Source: Nonomuraea harbinensis (lineage in GTDB: Bacteria > Actinomycetota > Actinomycetes > Streptosporangiales > Streptosporangiaceae). Taken from it: 64,000 nucleotides of DNA. The notes beneath the pieces are model-generated. The model worked only from the letters and a program-made list of their open reading frames with translations. It had not been told where the DNA came from and ran no database searches. The stretch lies in NCBI RefSeq assembly GCF_019396385.1, contig NZ_JAHKRN010000012.1, positions 62,001 to 126,000 on the forward strand, given 5' to 3'. Shown one piece after another: positions 35,286 to 44,823 of this stretch. Made by a program: the position numbers and the translations under genes. Every line of letters starts with the position of its first letter. Within the stretch, counting starts at the first letter, position 1.

Positions 35286-37982
35286 GTGCCAGCCAACAAC
35301 GGCAGTGCCGGCGTAAGACGTCTGGTGATCGTCGAGTCGCCCGCCAAGGCGAAGACCATCGGCGATTACCTCGGCACCGGCTACATCGTCGAGTCGAGCA
35401 TCGGCCACATCCGTGATCTGCCGGAGAAGGCCGACGACATCCCCGAGAAGTTCAAAGGGGAGTCGTGGGCACGCCTCGGCGTGAACGTCGAGCACGACTT
35501 CGAGCCGTTGTACGTGGTCAACCCCGACAAGAAGGCGCAGGTCAGCAAGCTGAAGCAGCTGCTGAAGGACGCCGACGAACTCTACCTGGCGACTGACGAG
35601 GACCGCGAGGGCGAGGCGATCGCCTGGCACCTGCGCGAGGTGCTCAAGCCGAAGGTGCCGGTGCACCGGATGGTGTTCCACGAGATCACCCGGCAGGCCA
35701 TCCGCGACGCCGTCGCCAACCCCCGTTCGCTCAACCTGCGCCTGGTCGACGCCCAGGAGACTCGCCGCATCCTCGACCGCCTCTACGGCTACGAGGTCAG
35801 CCCGGTCCTGTGGAAGAAGGTCAAGCCGCGGCTGTCCGCCGGCCGCGTCCAGTCGGTGGCGACCAGGCTGGTGGTGGAGCGAGAGCGTGACCGCCTGGCG
35901 TTCACCGCAGCCCACTACTGGGACCTGCAGGCGCTGTTCGACAGCGGCAAGCCGGAGGAGCGGCCGCGCGACTTCAGCGCGACGCTGACCGGCGTCGACG
36001 GCAAGCGGGTGGCCCAGGGCCGCGACTTCGCCAGCACCGGGCAGCTGAAGAACGCCGACGTGCTCCACTTGTCGGAGCAGGCCGCCGGCGAGCTGGCCGC
36101 CAGGCTCGGCGACTCGTCGTTCGCCGTCAAGTCCGTCGAGCGCAAGCCGTACACGCGCAAGCCGTACGCGCCGTTCCGGACGACCACGCTGCAGCAGGAG
36201 GCCAGCCGCAAGCTGGGCTTCTCCGCCAAGTACACGATGCAGGTGGCGCAGCGCCTCTACGAAGAGGGCTACATCACCTATATGCGGACCGACAGCATCA
36301 CGCTGTCGGAGACCGCCGTGCAGGCCGCGCGCTCGCAGGCGATCAAGCTGTACGGCGCCGCGTACGTCCCCGACAAGCCGCGCCTCTACAGCAGCAAGGT
36401 CAAGAGCGCGCAGGAGGCGCACGAGGCGATCAGGCCGTCCGGCGAGGAGTTCCGCACGCCGGGCGAGACCGGGCTGAGCGGCGACAGGTTCCGGCTCTAC
36501 GAGCTGATCTGGCAGCGGACCGTGTCGTCCCAGATGAAGGACGCGGTCGGCGAGTCGATCCAGGTCAAGGTGGGCGGCCGGTCGTCGGCGGGCGAGGACG
36601 TCGAGTTCGCCGCCTCCGGCCGGACGATCACGTTCTACGGGTTCCTCAAGGCGTACGTGGAGGGTCACGACGACCCGGCGACCGACCGCGACGACTCGGA
36701 GAAGCGGCTGCCCAACCTGGCGGAGGGCGACGCGCTCACCGTCTCGCGGCTGGACGTCGCCGCCCACTCGACCAAGCCGCCGGCCCGCTACACCGAGGCG
36801 TCGCTGGTCAAGGAGCTGGAGGATCGGGAGATCGGCCGTCCGTCGACGTACGCGTCGATCATCGGCACGATCCTCGACCGGGGCTACGTGTTCAAGAAGG
36901 GCACGGCGCTGGTGCCGTCGTTCCTCGCCTTCGCCGTGGTCAACCTGCTGGAGCAGCATTTCGGCAACCTGGTCGACTACGACTTCACGGCCGACATGGA
37001 GAAGGTGCTCGACGACATCGCCAACGACCGGGCGGAGCGGGTGCCGGAGCTGCAGCGCTTCTACTACGGCGGCGACGGCGACGAGGGCCTCAAGGAGATG
37101 GTCACCGACCTGGGCGACATCGACGCCAAGGAGATCAGCTCCTTCCCGATCAGGGGCACCGACATCGTCATCCGGGTCGGCCGATACGGCCCGTACCTCG
37201 ACCGTGAAGGCACCCGCGTCAACGTCCCCGAGGACATGACCCCCGACGAGCTCACCGCGGAGAAGGCCGAGGAGCTGATCTCGCGCCCGACCGGCGACCG
37301 CGAGCTCGGGCCCGATCCGGTGACCGGTCACCTGATCGTGGCCAAGGACGGGCGGTTCGGGCCGTACGTGACGGAGGTGCTGCCGGAGGAGGCGCCGCCC
37401 GCCGAGGGCGAGAAGAAGCGGCGCACGAAGAAGGCCGACGCGCCCAAGCCGCGCACGAGCTCCCTGTTCAAGACGATGTCGCTCGACACGATCACGCTGG
37501 AGGACGCGCTCAGGCTGCTGTCGATCCCGCGCGTGGTGGGCGAGCTCGACGGTGAGCAGGTGGTGGCGCACAACGGCAAGTTCGGGCCCTACCTGAAGAA
37601 GGGCTCCGACTCGCGGTCGCTCGGGTCCGAGGAGGACCTGCTCACAGTCACGATCGACCAGGCCAAGGAGCTGTTCGCGCAGCCGAAGCAGCGGGGCAGG
37701 GGGCGGGCCGCGGCCGCGCCGCCGCTGCGCGAGCTGGGCGATGACCCCCACTCCAAGAAGCCGGTGGTGGTCAAGGAGGGCCGGTTCGGTCCGTACGTCA
37801 CCGACGGCGAGACCAACGCCTCGCTCCGCAAGGGCGACACGGTGGAGGAGATCACCATCGAGCGGGCGGCGGAGCTGCTGGCCGAGCGGCGCGACCGCGC
37901 GCCCGCTCCGAAGAAGACGTCCACCAGGAAGGCTCCGGCGAAGAAGCCGGCCGCGAAGAAGAAGCCCGCCACCAAGTCCTGA
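35286..37982 (+). CDS. topA: DNA topoisomerase I
   Basis: 898 residues from GTG 35286 (AGGAAG just upstream; the frame is open for 49 further codons). TOPRIM domain (VRRLVIVESPAKAKTIGDYL and ATDEDREGEAIAWHLRE). The type IA core has the active-site Tyr in GYITYMRTDS. There are three C-terminal repeat domains of the VGRYGPYLDREG/GRFGPYVTEV type and a Lys/Ala-rich tail (KKTSTRKAPAKKPAAKKKPA). Actinobacterial TopA characteristically ends in such basic repeats. It relaxes negative supercoils and is essential. Single-gene transcript by spacing. Confidence 0.97.
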   Translation: MPANNGSAGVRRLVIVESPAKAKTIGDYLGTGYIVESSIGHIRDLPEKADDIPEKFKGESWARLGVNVEHDFEPLYVVNPDKKAQVSKLKQLLKDADELYLATDEDREGEAIAWHLREVLKPKVPVHRMVFHEITRQAIRDAVANPRSLNLRLVDAQETRRILDRLYGYEVSPVLWKKVKPRLSAGRVQSVATRLVVERERDRLAFTAAHYWDLQALFDSGKPEERPRDFSATLTGVDGKRVAQGRDFASTGQLKNADVLHLSEQAAGELAARLGDSSFAVKSVERKPYTRKPYAPFRTTTLQQEASRKLGFSAKYTMQVAQRLYEEGYITYMRTDSITLSETAVQAARSQAIKLYGAAYVPDKPRLYSSKVKSAQEAHEAIRPSGEEFRTPGETGLSGDRFRLYELIWQRTVSSQMKDAVGESIQVKVGGRSSAGEDVEFAASGRTITFYGFLKAYVEGHDDPATDRDDSEKRLPNLAEGDALTVSRLDVAAHSTKPPARYTEASLVKELEDREIGRPSTYASIIGTILDRGYVFKKGTALVPSFLAFAVVNLLEQHFGNLVDYDFTADMEKVLDDIANDRAERVPELQRFYYGGDGDEGLKEMVTDLGDIDAKEISSFPIRGTDIVIRVGRYGPYLDREGTRVNVPEDMTPDELTAEKAEELISRPTGDRELGPDPVTGHLIVAKDGRFGPYVTEVLPEEAPPAEGEKKRRTKKADAPKPRTSSLFKTMSLDTITLEDALRLLSIPRVVGELDGEQVVAHNGKFGPYLKKGSDSRSLGSEEDLLTVTIDQAKELFAQPKQRGRGRAAAAPPLRELGDDPHSKKPVVVKEGRFGPYVTDGETNASLRKGDTVEEITIERAAELLAERRDRAPAPKKTSTRKAPAKKPAAKKKPATKS

Positions 37983-38037
37983 GAGGGCTCTCAGGGGGCG
38001 GACCGCGCCGGTTCGGGGCCGCTCATAGCATGACGGC

Positions 38038-39210
38038 GTGGCGTTCCTGTTCGTGGTCCTGGGCGTGTTAGCCGGGGTCCACTTCTACCTGTGGCATCGG
38101 CTGGTGCGGGCGACGACGCGGCCGGGGGCGGCGCGCGGGCGGCTGACCTTCGCGGTGGCAGGGCTGTTCGTGCTCGTGGTGGTCACGTTCGTGGCGCAGC
38201 GGGTGCCGTGGCTGTCGTGGCTGGCCTGGCCGGGCTTCATGTGGGTCGCGGTCATGTTCTACCTGTTCTGGATCCTGCTGGTGCTGGAGGTGCCGCGGGC
38301 GGTGCTGGCGGCGGTGCTGCGCGCGAGGGAGCCCGTGCCCGCGGGCGGAGCCGTCCTGGTCGCCGACGCGCCCGCCGACCCCGGCAGGCGGCTGTTCATC
38401 GGGCGGGCGACCGCGCTGGCCGCCGGGTTGGGCGTGCTGGGCACGGTCGGGTACGGGGTGACGCGGGCGCTCGGCGACCCGGTGATCGAACGCGCCTCGG
38501 TCACCCTGCCGGGGCTCGACTCCCGGCTGAGCGGCCTGCGGTTCGCCGTGGTGAGCGACATCCACCTGGGCCCGCTCACGGGAAAGGCGCACACCGAACG
38601 CATCGTCCGCATGATCAACGGGCTCGAGGCCGACGTGGTGGCGATCGTCGGCGACATGGTCGACGGCACGGTCGAGGCACTCGGGCCGCTGGCCAGGCCG
38701 CTGCGAGACCTGGAGTCCCGGTACGGGTCCTACTTCGTGACGGGCAACCACGAGTACTACACGGCCAACGGGCCGGGCGAGTGGGTCGAGGAGCTGAGCG
38801 ACCTGGGGGTGCGCTCGCTGCGCAACGAGCGGGTGGAGATCCGCCACCAGGGCGCCGTGCTGGACCTGGCCGGGGTGAACGACGTCACCGGCACGGCCGG
38901 AGGCGACGGCCCCGACTACGCCGCGGCGCTCGGCGGCCGTGACGAGAGCCGCCCGGTCGTGCTGCTCGCGCACCAGCCCGTGCAGGTGGCCGAGGCCGCC
39001 CGTCACGGCGTCGACCTGCAGCTGTCCGGTCACACGCACGGCGGGCAGATGGTGCCGTTCAACCTGATCGTGCCGCTGCAGCAGCCCGTGGTGTCAGGGC
39101 TCGCCGCGGTGGACGGGGTCCAGGTGTACGTGACGCGCGGCGCCGGGTTCTGGGGCCCGCCGGTGCGGGTGGGGGCGCCGCCCGAGATCACGCTGCTGGA
39201 GATTCGCTAA
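38038..39210 (+). CDS. Membrane-anchored metallophosphoesterase
   Basis: 390 residues from GTG 38038, 55 bp after topA. Four hydrophobic segments (about 1-20, 35-55, 62-90, 120-145) are followed by a calcineurin-like phosphoesterase domain with VVSDIHLGPLTG, VAIVGDMVDG, YFVTGNHEYY, LLAHQPVQV and LSGHTHGGQ, which supply the two-metal ligands. This is the YkuE/YaeI-like membrane phosphoesterase type, for which lipid headgroup substrates have been proposed. Exact substrate not predictable. Confidence 0.88.
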   Translation: MAFLFVVLGVLAGVHFYLWHRLVRATTRPGAARGRLTFAVAGLFVLVVVTFVAQRVPWLSWLAWPGFMWVAVMFYLFWILLVLEVPRAVLAAVLRAREPVPAGGAVLVADAPADPGRRLFIGRATALAAGLGVLGTVGYGVTRALGDPVIERASVTLPGLDSRLSGLRFAVVSDIHLGPLTGKAHTERIVRMINGLEADVVAIVGDMVDGTVEALGPLARPLRDLESRYGSYFVTGNHEYYTANGPGEWVEELSDLGVRSLRNERVEIRHQGAVLDLAGVNDVTGTAGGDGPDYAAALGGRDESRPVVLLAHQPVQVAEAARHGVDLQLSGHTHGGQMVPFNLIVPLQQPVVSGLAAVDGVQVYVTRGAGFWGPPVRVGAPPEITLLEIR

Positions 39211-39239
39211 CCGGCTGCGTTCGGTCGGCTACATGCTGT

Positions 39240-39257
39240 AGTATCCCGGCGGATACT
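39240..39257. promoter_or_regulatory. Palindromic operator upstream of the XRE regulator
   Basis: AGTATCC-CGGC-GGATACT, perfect 7-bp arms, ending 16 bases before the start codon of the HTH gene. The position fits autoregulation by that protein. Confidence 0.5.
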
Positions 39258-39273
39258 TCGGAGGTGGTCACTC

Positions 39274-39783
39274 ATGTCTTCCCCCGGTGGAGGGCTGCCC
39301 GACGTCACTTTCTGGGCCGCTCGCGGCGCCCTGCTGCTGAAGCAGGCGCGCCACGAGGCCAGCATGCGCCAGCAGCAGCTGGCGGGGGTGTGCGGCACGT
39401 CACGCACCACGCTGTCGGCCTACGAGCACGCCCGCAAGTCGCCCACGCTGGAGACCGCGGGGCGCATCCTCGACGCGGCGGGGTTCCGGCTGGCGCTGGA
39501 GCCGAAGGTGGAGTTCACCGGCGGCGTCCCCAACAGGCTGCCGCGGCTGCCGGTCGGCCAGGCGCTCGGCCGGGTGCGGGTGCGCGAGCGGGCCTACGAC
39601 CTGTCCGTGCGCGAGCAGCGCCGCCAGGCATACTCGGCGCTGCTGCGCGACGGCGACTCCGAGCAGCTGCTCACGTACGTCGACGAGCTGCTGCTGGTCG
39701 ACCTGTGGGACGAGCTCGACCTGCCGGCGGGCGTGCGGTCGCGCTGGGCGCCGGTCATCGAGCGGGCCAGGGCGCGGATGTGA
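39274..39783 (+). CDS. XRE-type helix-turn-helix protein
   Basis: 169 residues. The HTH (about 20-75) contains LLKQARHEASMRQQQLAGVC then GTSRTTLSAYEHARKSPTLE and ends in ILDAAGFRLAL, typical of Cro/C1-type domains. The C-terminal 90 residues are helical with no named domain (AYSALLRDGDSEQLL). GGAGG precedes the ATG. No obvious toxin partner is adjacent. The palindrome just upstream is a plausible binding site. Confidence 0.85.
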   Translation: MSSPGGGLPDVTFWAARGALLLKQARHEASMRQQQLAGVCGTSRTTLSAYEHARKSPTLETAGRILDAAGFRLALEPKVEFTGGVPNRLPRLPVGQALGRVRVRERAYDLSVREQRRQAYSALLRDGDSEQLLTYVDELLLVDLWDELDLPAGVRSRWAPVIERARARM

Positions 39784-39943
39784 AACGACGGCGTGCCCCC
39801 GGCGATGTTGTTGGTGGGGCCCATTCGCCCGGTGTGCCATGCGCACCAGGCCATGGACGTACTACCCTCAGCGACGACCAGTCCGTTATTTCCGGACTCG
39901 TCGCTGTCATCCCACTCCCAGAACACCTGGATACGCTGACATC

Positions 39944-41986
39944 ATGACCGCCATCGGCCGAAGCCGTCAGGCTCACGTGCTGGCCAACGCCCCCTTCCGC
40001 AGGTTGTGGGCGGCCATGTCGGTGTGCAGCCTGGGCGACTGGCTCAACCTCCTCGCGCTCACCGCGCTGGCGGGAAACCTCACCCAGGGCGACTTCCGCA
40101 CGCAATCGCTCGCCATCGGCGGCGTGTTCGTCGCCAAGATGCTGCCCGCCGTGCTGCTCGGGCCGCTGGCGGGGGCCTTCGCCGACCGGTTCGACCGGCG
40201 GCTGACCATGGTGTTCTCCGACGTGGCCCGGTTCGCCGTGGTGCTGTCGATCCCGGTGGTCAACAGCTACCAGTGGGTGATCATCGCCACCGTCCTGGTG
40301 GAGTGCGTCAACCTCTTCTGGGTGCCGGCCAAGGACGCCACCGTTCCCAACCTGGTGCCCAAGCAGCAGCTCGAGTCGGCCAACCAGCTCAACCTGCTGG
40401 TCACGTACGGGAGCGCGCCGGTCGCGGCGGCCGTGTTCGCGATGCTGTCGGTGGTGGCCGACGTCGGCCGCAGCGTGGTGCCGCTCCTGGCCGGGCTCGA
40501 CCCCACCGCCCTGCCGCTGATCGTGAACGCGGGCGCCTACCTCGTGTCGGCCGCCCTGATCTTCACGCTGCGCGACATCCCCAAGCGCGACGGGGCGATC
40601 TCCACGCCGTCGGTGCTCAGGCAGATCGTCGACGGGTGGCGGTTCGTCGGCGGCAACCGCCTGGTCCGCGGGCTGATCATCGGCATGCTCGGCGCGTTCG
40701 CGGCGGGCGGCGCGGTCATCGGCGTCGCCAAGCTCTACGTCGAGGACCTCGGCGGCGGCGACGCGGCCTACGGCGTGGTGTTCGGCGCGGTCTTCGTCGG
40801 CATGGCGCTGGGCATGTTCTTCGGGCTGCGGCTGCTCAGCGGCCTGTCGCGGCGGCGGCTGTTCGGGCTGTCGCTGGTCGTGGCCGGGTTCGTGCTGGCC
40901 GCCATCGCGCTGGTCCACAACCTGGTGATCGTGGTCATCCTGACCGTGATGCTCGGGGCCTGCGCCGGCATCGCCTGGATCATCGGCTACACGCTCATCG
41001 GCCTGGAGGTCGAAGACGGCCTGCGCGGGCGCACGTTCTCGTTCCTGCAGTCCACGGCACGGGTGACGCTGCTGCTGGTGGTCTCCGTGGCCGGCCCGCT
41101 GGCGGCGCTGTTCGGCCGGCGCGGCGTGGACGTGGGCGCGCTGAGCTACGAGTTCAACGGCACCAACCTGGTGCTCCTGCTCGGCGGCGTGCTGGCGGTG
41201 GTCGTCGGCGTGCTCAGCCTGCGCCACATGGACGACAGGAAGGGCGTGCCGATCCTGACCGACCTGATCACGGCCGTGCGGGGGAAGAGCTTCCGCGGCG
41301 AGCCGGCCGAGCGGATGCCGGGGCTGTTCGTGGCCTTCGAGGGCGGCGAGGGGTCGGGCAAGACCACCCAGGCCAGGATGATCGCCATCTGGCTGCGCGA
41401 CCAGGGCTACGACGTGGTGCAGACCCGCGAGCCCGGCGCCACCAAGGTCGGCATGCGGCTGCGCGCCATCCTGCTCGACGCCGCCGAGCGCGGCCTGTCG
41501 GGGCGGGCCGAGGCGCTGCTCTACGCGGCCGACCGGGCCGAGCACGTCGAGAAGGTCATCCGGCCGGCGCTCTACCGGGGCGCGATCGTGGTGTGCGACC
41601 GCTACGTCGACTCCTCGCTCGCCTACCAGGGCGCGGGCCGCTCCCTCGACCCCGACGACGTCTCCAAGGTCAACGCCTGGGCGACCGGCGGGCTCGTCCC
41701 GCACCTGACCGTGCTCATCGACACCCCGCCCCAGGTCGGGCTCACCAGGCTCGGCGGGGCGGCCGACCGGATCGAGTCGGAGCCGCTGGAGTTCCACGAG
41801 CGGGTGCGCAAGGAGTTCCGCGCGCTGGCCGCCGCCGCGCCCGACCGCTACCTGGTCGTCGACGGGACGCTGCCCCCGGAGCAGATCACCGCGGTCGTCC
41901 AGGACCGGATACGCGAGATCCTGCCCGACCCGGTGCCGCGCGAGGCCGAAGACGTCACGGGCACGATGCCCGCCATCCGCGACTAG
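39944..41986 (+). CDS. tmk: MFS transporter-dTMP kinase fusion
   Basis: 680 residues from ATG 39944. Residues 1-440 form an MFS-like membrane domain of ~12 helices with GPLAGAFADRFDRRLTMVFS between helices 2 and 3. Residues ~460-665 are a complete thymidylate kinase: FVAFEGGEGSGKTTQARMIA (P-loop), QTREPGATKVG, VVCDRYVDSSLAYQGAG and a Pro-rich end. dTMP kinase phosphorylates dTMP to dTDP. The fusion is known in some actinobacteria, where it is the only Tmk. holB follows nine bp downstream, an association also seen in unfused tmk genes. Confidence 0.93.
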   Translation: MTAIGRSRQAHVLANAPFRRLWAAMSVCSLGDWLNLLALTALAGNLTQGDFRTQSLAIGGVFVAKMLPAVLLGPLAGAFADRFDRRLTMVFSDVARFAVVLSIPVVNSYQWVIIATVLVECVNLFWVPAKDATVPNLVPKQQLESANQLNLLVTYGSAPVAAAVFAMLSVVADVGRSVVPLLAGLDPTALPLIVNAGAYLVSAALIFTLRDIPKRDGAISTPSVLRQIVDGWRFVGGNRLVRGLIIGMLGAFAAGGAVIGVAKLYVEDLGGGDAAYGVVFGAVFVGMALGMFFGLRLLSGLSRRRLFGLSLVVAGFVLAAIALVHNLVIVVILTVMLGACAGIAWIIGYTLIGLEVEDGLRGRTFSFLQSTARVTLLLVVSVAGPLAALFGRRGVDVGALSYEFNGTNLVLLLGGVLAVVVGVLSLRHMDDRKGVPILTDLITAVRGKSFRGEPAERMPGLFVAFEGGEGSGKTTQARMIAIWLRDQGYDVVQTREPGATKVGMRLRAILLDAAERGLSGRAEALLYAADRAEHVEKVIRPALYRGAIVVCDRYVDSSLAYQGAGRSLDPDDVSKVNAWATGGLVPHLTVLIDTPPQVGLTRLGGAADRIESEPLEFHERVRKEFRALAAAAPDRYLVVDGTLPPEQITAVVQDRIREILPDPVPREAEDVTGTMPAIRD

Positions 41987-41995
41987 CCTTGTCGC

Positions 41996-43168
41996 GTGGG
42001 CGTCTTCGATGACCTGGTGGGGCAGGACCGGTCCGTCTCCGTGCTGTCGCGTGCCGCCGCGGCGGCGGCGGAGGTCGTGGCGGGCGGGCGCGGCGCGGGC
42101 ATGACCCACGCCTGGCTGTTCACCGGCCCGCCGGGCGCGGGCCGCGAGGACGCGGCGCGGGCGTTCGCGGCGGCGCTGCTCTGTCCCGACGGTGGCTGCG
42201 GCCACTGCGACCAGTGCCACCAGGTGCTGATCGGCTCCCATCCCGACCTGGAGCAGGTCCGTCCCGCCGGGCTCTCTTACGGCGTCAAGCAGACCCGCGA
42301 GCTGATCCTGCGGGCGGCGGGCGCGCCGACGCAGGGCCGCTGGCGGGTGATCCTGTTCGAGGGCGCCGACCGGGCCACGGAGTCGGCGGCCAACGCCCTG
42401 CTCAAGGCCATCGAGGAGCCGCCGCCGCGCACGGTGTGGCTGCTCTGCTCCCCGGCCCCCGACGACCTGATGATCACCATCCGGTCCCGCTGCCGGCTCG
42501 TCACCCTGACCACGCCGACCACCGAGGCGGTGGCGCACGTCCTGGCCACCCGCGACTCCGTGCCCCCCGACATCGCCCGCTTCGCCGCCCGCGCCGCCCA
42601 GGGGCACCTCCCGCGCGCCCGCGCGCTGGCGCTGGACGAGGGAGCGAGGGCCAGGCGCGAGGCCGTCCTGGCCATCCCGCGGTCGCTGACCGGCGTCGGC
42701 GAGTGCGTGACGGCCGCCGAACGCCTGGTCAAGACCGCCGAGGAGGAGGCCGCCGCGGCGACCGCCACGCTCAACGAGTCCGAGACGAGCGAGCTGCGCA
42801 AGGTCTACGGCGAGGGCTCCACGGGCAAGGGCCTCAACCGCGGCCTCGTACGCGGGGGAGCGGGCGCCCTGAAGGAGCTGGAAGACCGGCAGAAGTCCCG
42901 CGCCACCCGCATCAAACGCGACTCGCTCGACGCGGCGCTGCTGGAGCTGGTGTGGTTCTACCGCGACGTGCTGGCCATGCAGCTCGGCGCCACGGGCGAG
43001 CTGGCCAACGACGACCTCCGCTTCGACCTCGACCAGCTCGCCCGCACGACGACGCCGGAGGAGACGCTGCGCCGCGTCGACGCGGTCATGCGCTGCCGCG
43101 AGCGCCTCGACCTCAACGTCAACCCGCAGATCGCCGTCGAGTCGATGATGCTGGCACTTCGCGTGTGA
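41996..43168 (+). CDS. holB: DNA polymerase III delta' subunit
   Basis: 390 residues from GTG 41996. AAA+ clamp-loader fold: FDDLVGQDRSVSVLSRAAAA, the P-loop-like FTGPPGAGREDAARAFAAAL (Lys replaced, usual for delta'), the zinc ligands CPDGGCGHCDQC, VILFEGADRATESAANALLK (Walker B-like region), and IEEPPPRTVWLLCS. It loads the sliding clamp as part of the replicase. Nine bp behind tmk, clearly one operon. Confidence 0.95.
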   Translation: MGVFDDLVGQDRSVSVLSRAAAAAAEVVAGGRGAGMTHAWLFTGPPGAGREDAARAFAAALLCPDGGCGHCDQCHQVLIGSHPDLEQVRPAGLSYGVKQTRELILRAAGAPTQGRWRVILFEGADRATESAANALLKAIEEPPPRTVWLLCSPAPDDLMITIRSRCRLVTLTTPTTEAVAHVLATRDSVPPDIARFAARAAQGHLPRARALALDEGARARREAVLAIPRSLTGVGECVTAAERLVKTAEEEAAAATATLNESETSELRKVYGEGSTGKGLNRGLVRGGAGALKELEDRQKSRATRIKRDSLDAALLELVWFYRDVLAMQLGATGELANDDLRFDLDQLARTTTPEETLRRVDAVMRCRERLDLNVNPQIAVESMMLALRV

Positions 43169-43231
43169 AGGCGTGTCGATTCTCCGTTCTCTCGTTCGAC
43201 GCGTAGGTGAGTCGAATGAGAGGACGAGATC

Positions 43232-43774
43232 ATGCGTAAGATCATCGAGCAGGGCGTCGTGACGCTGGACGGGGTCATCAGCACCCCGCAGGAGTGGGTC
43301 GTGCCCAACTGGTCCGGCGAGTATGAGGCCATCTCACGGGACCTGCTGTTCTCCGTGGACGCCCTGCTGTACGGGCGCGTCTCCTACGAGGCGCACGCGC
43401 AGGTGTGGCCGGGCATGGAGGAGGGGTACGGCGAGTACGCCGTCAGGATGAACAGCCTGCCCAAGCACGTCGCCTCACGGACGCTCCGCGAGACCACCTG
43501 GAACGCCACGCTGATCGACGGTGACGTGGCCGAGGGGGTCGCCAAGCTCAAGGAGCAGCCCGGCGGGACCATCCTGAAGGTCGGCACGGGCGGTGAGCTG
43601 AGCCGCACCCTGCTGGAGCACCGGCTGGTCGACGAGTACCTGTTCTGGCTGTTCCCGACGATCGCCGGCGGCGGCGAGCGGCTCTACGACGGCATCCCCA
43701 CGACCCACCTGAAGCTGGTGGACGTGAAGCGGATCGACTCCGGCATCCTGGGGCTCACGTACGTCCCCAAGTGA
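43232..43774 (+). CDS. Dihydrofolate reductase family protein (RibD C-terminal-like)
   Basis: 180 residues, GAGAGGACGAG upstream. The RibD/DHFR-like fold is indicated by VVTLDGVISTPQEWVVPNWS, LLYGRVSYEA, and the C-terminal ILKVGTGGELSRTLLEHRLV then DEYLFWLFPTIAGGGERL. It probably binds NADPH; the true substrate is unknown. Similar proteins are common and not part of folate synthesis. A second member is at 53441-54022. Confidence 0.85.
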   Translation: MRKIIEQGVVTLDGVISTPQEWVVPNWSGEYEAISRDLLFSVDALLYGRVSYEAHAQVWPGMEEGYGEYAVRMNSLPKHVASRTLRETTWNATLIDGDVAEGVAKLKEQPGGTILKVGTGGELSRTLLEHRLVDEYLFWLFPTIAGGGERLYDGIPTTHLKLVDVKRIDSGILGLTYVPK

Positions 43775-43915
43775 GGCAGCGCCCGCTTGGGCATCCTCGC
43801 CGACGAGATCAAAGTCTGATAGCCCCGGCCCTCTCACGCTCACGCGACCGCACACGTAATGTGTCAACGAAGGCCGTAAGAACCCCCGAGGCCGTCAGGA
43901 GGCGAGCACGAGCCC

Positions 43916-44758
43916 ATGGGAATGATCATGGCCGTGAGCTTCACCCGCTACGGACGGCTCTACTACCTGGATCCCGGCGGGCACAGCCCGAAAGTGGGCG
44001 ACAAGGTCCTGGTCCCGACCGACGCCGGGCCCGAGGTGGCGGAGTGCGTGTGGGCGCCGCAGTACACGAGCGAGGAGATCACCGGGCTGCCGGTGTGTGA
44101 GGGCATAGCGGGCGAGGAACACCTGACCCGCGACGAGACGAACAAGCGCCGCCGGGCCGAGGCCCGCAGCGTCTCCAAACGACTGATCAAACGCCACAGC
44201 CTGCCGATGAAGGTGGTGGGCGTCGACTTCCTGGACAAGGAGAACGTCTACACGGTCTATTTCTCCGCCCCGCACCGGGTCGACTTCCGCGCTCTCGTAC
44301 GGGACCTGGCCCGCAACCTGCGGGCCAGGGTGGAGCTCCGCCAGATCGGGCCCCGCGACGAGGCCCGCCTCCAGGGCGGGATCGGGCCGTGCGGGCGGGA
44401 CCTGTGCTGTGCGACCTTCTTGAAGGACTTCGAGCCGGTGTCGGTTCGCATGGCCAAGGACCAGGATCTTCCGGTCAATCCGCTGCGGATCGCCGGGGCC
44501 TGCGGGCGGCTGATGTGCTGCCTGAAGTACGAGCATCCGCTGTACGTCGAGACCCGGTACAAGATGCCTCGCTCCGGCAGCCGCGTGACCACGCCGCAGG
44601 GCGACGGAACCGTGATCGGGCACAACATTCCGGCCGACACGGTCACGGTCCGTCTGGACGACGGGGGGCGGCGCTGCGCGTGCCCGTCGGCGTCCGTCTG
44701 CTCGCCGCGGCAGCAGCACGACAAGATGTACGGCGCAGGGAAGGATCTTACGGAGTAA
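43916..44758 (+). CDS. PSP1/RicT-domain regulatory protein
   Basis: 280 residues; three in-frame ATGs (43916, 43922, 43928) leave the exact start open. The PSP1 domain (about 1-110) is followed by the Cys-rich region IGPCGRDLCCATFLKDF and GACGRLMCCLKYEHPLY, characteristic of RicT/YaaT, which carries Fe-S ligands in Bacillus. RicT proteins take part in RNA maturation complexes and sporulation control there; in actinobacteria the role is unclear. A later Cys cluster, RRCACPSASVC, is extra. Confidence 0.85.
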   Translation: MGMIMAVSFTRYGRLYYLDPGGHSPKVGDKVLVPTDAGPEVAECVWAPQYTSEEITGLPVCEGIAGEEHLTRDETNKRRRAEARSVSKRLIKRHSLPMKVVGVDFLDKENVYTVYFSAPHRVDFRALVRDLARNLRARVELRQIGPRDEARLQGGIGPCGRDLCCATFLKDFEPVSVRMAKDQDLPVNPLRIAGACGRLMCCLKYEHPLYVETRYKMPRSGSRVTTPQGDGTVIGHNIPADTVTVRLDDGGRRCACPSASVCSPRQQHDKMYGAGKDLTE

Positions 44759-44823
44759 GCGGCGTCACCGTTCGATTACTGTTCGTCACTCTCGGGTAGG
44801 CATGGCCTGTCGGGGGGTGAACC

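Noticed and set aside
35145..37751. 868-codon open frame antisense to topA
   Set aside because: Arg/Leu/Gly/His-rich composition typical of the shadow frame of a GC-rich gene; no domain, and topA on the other strand is unambiguous.
39755..42607. 950-codon open frame antisense to the XRE, tmk and holB genes
   Set aside because: Spans three real genes and reads as low-complexity His/Asp/Arg-rich sequence.
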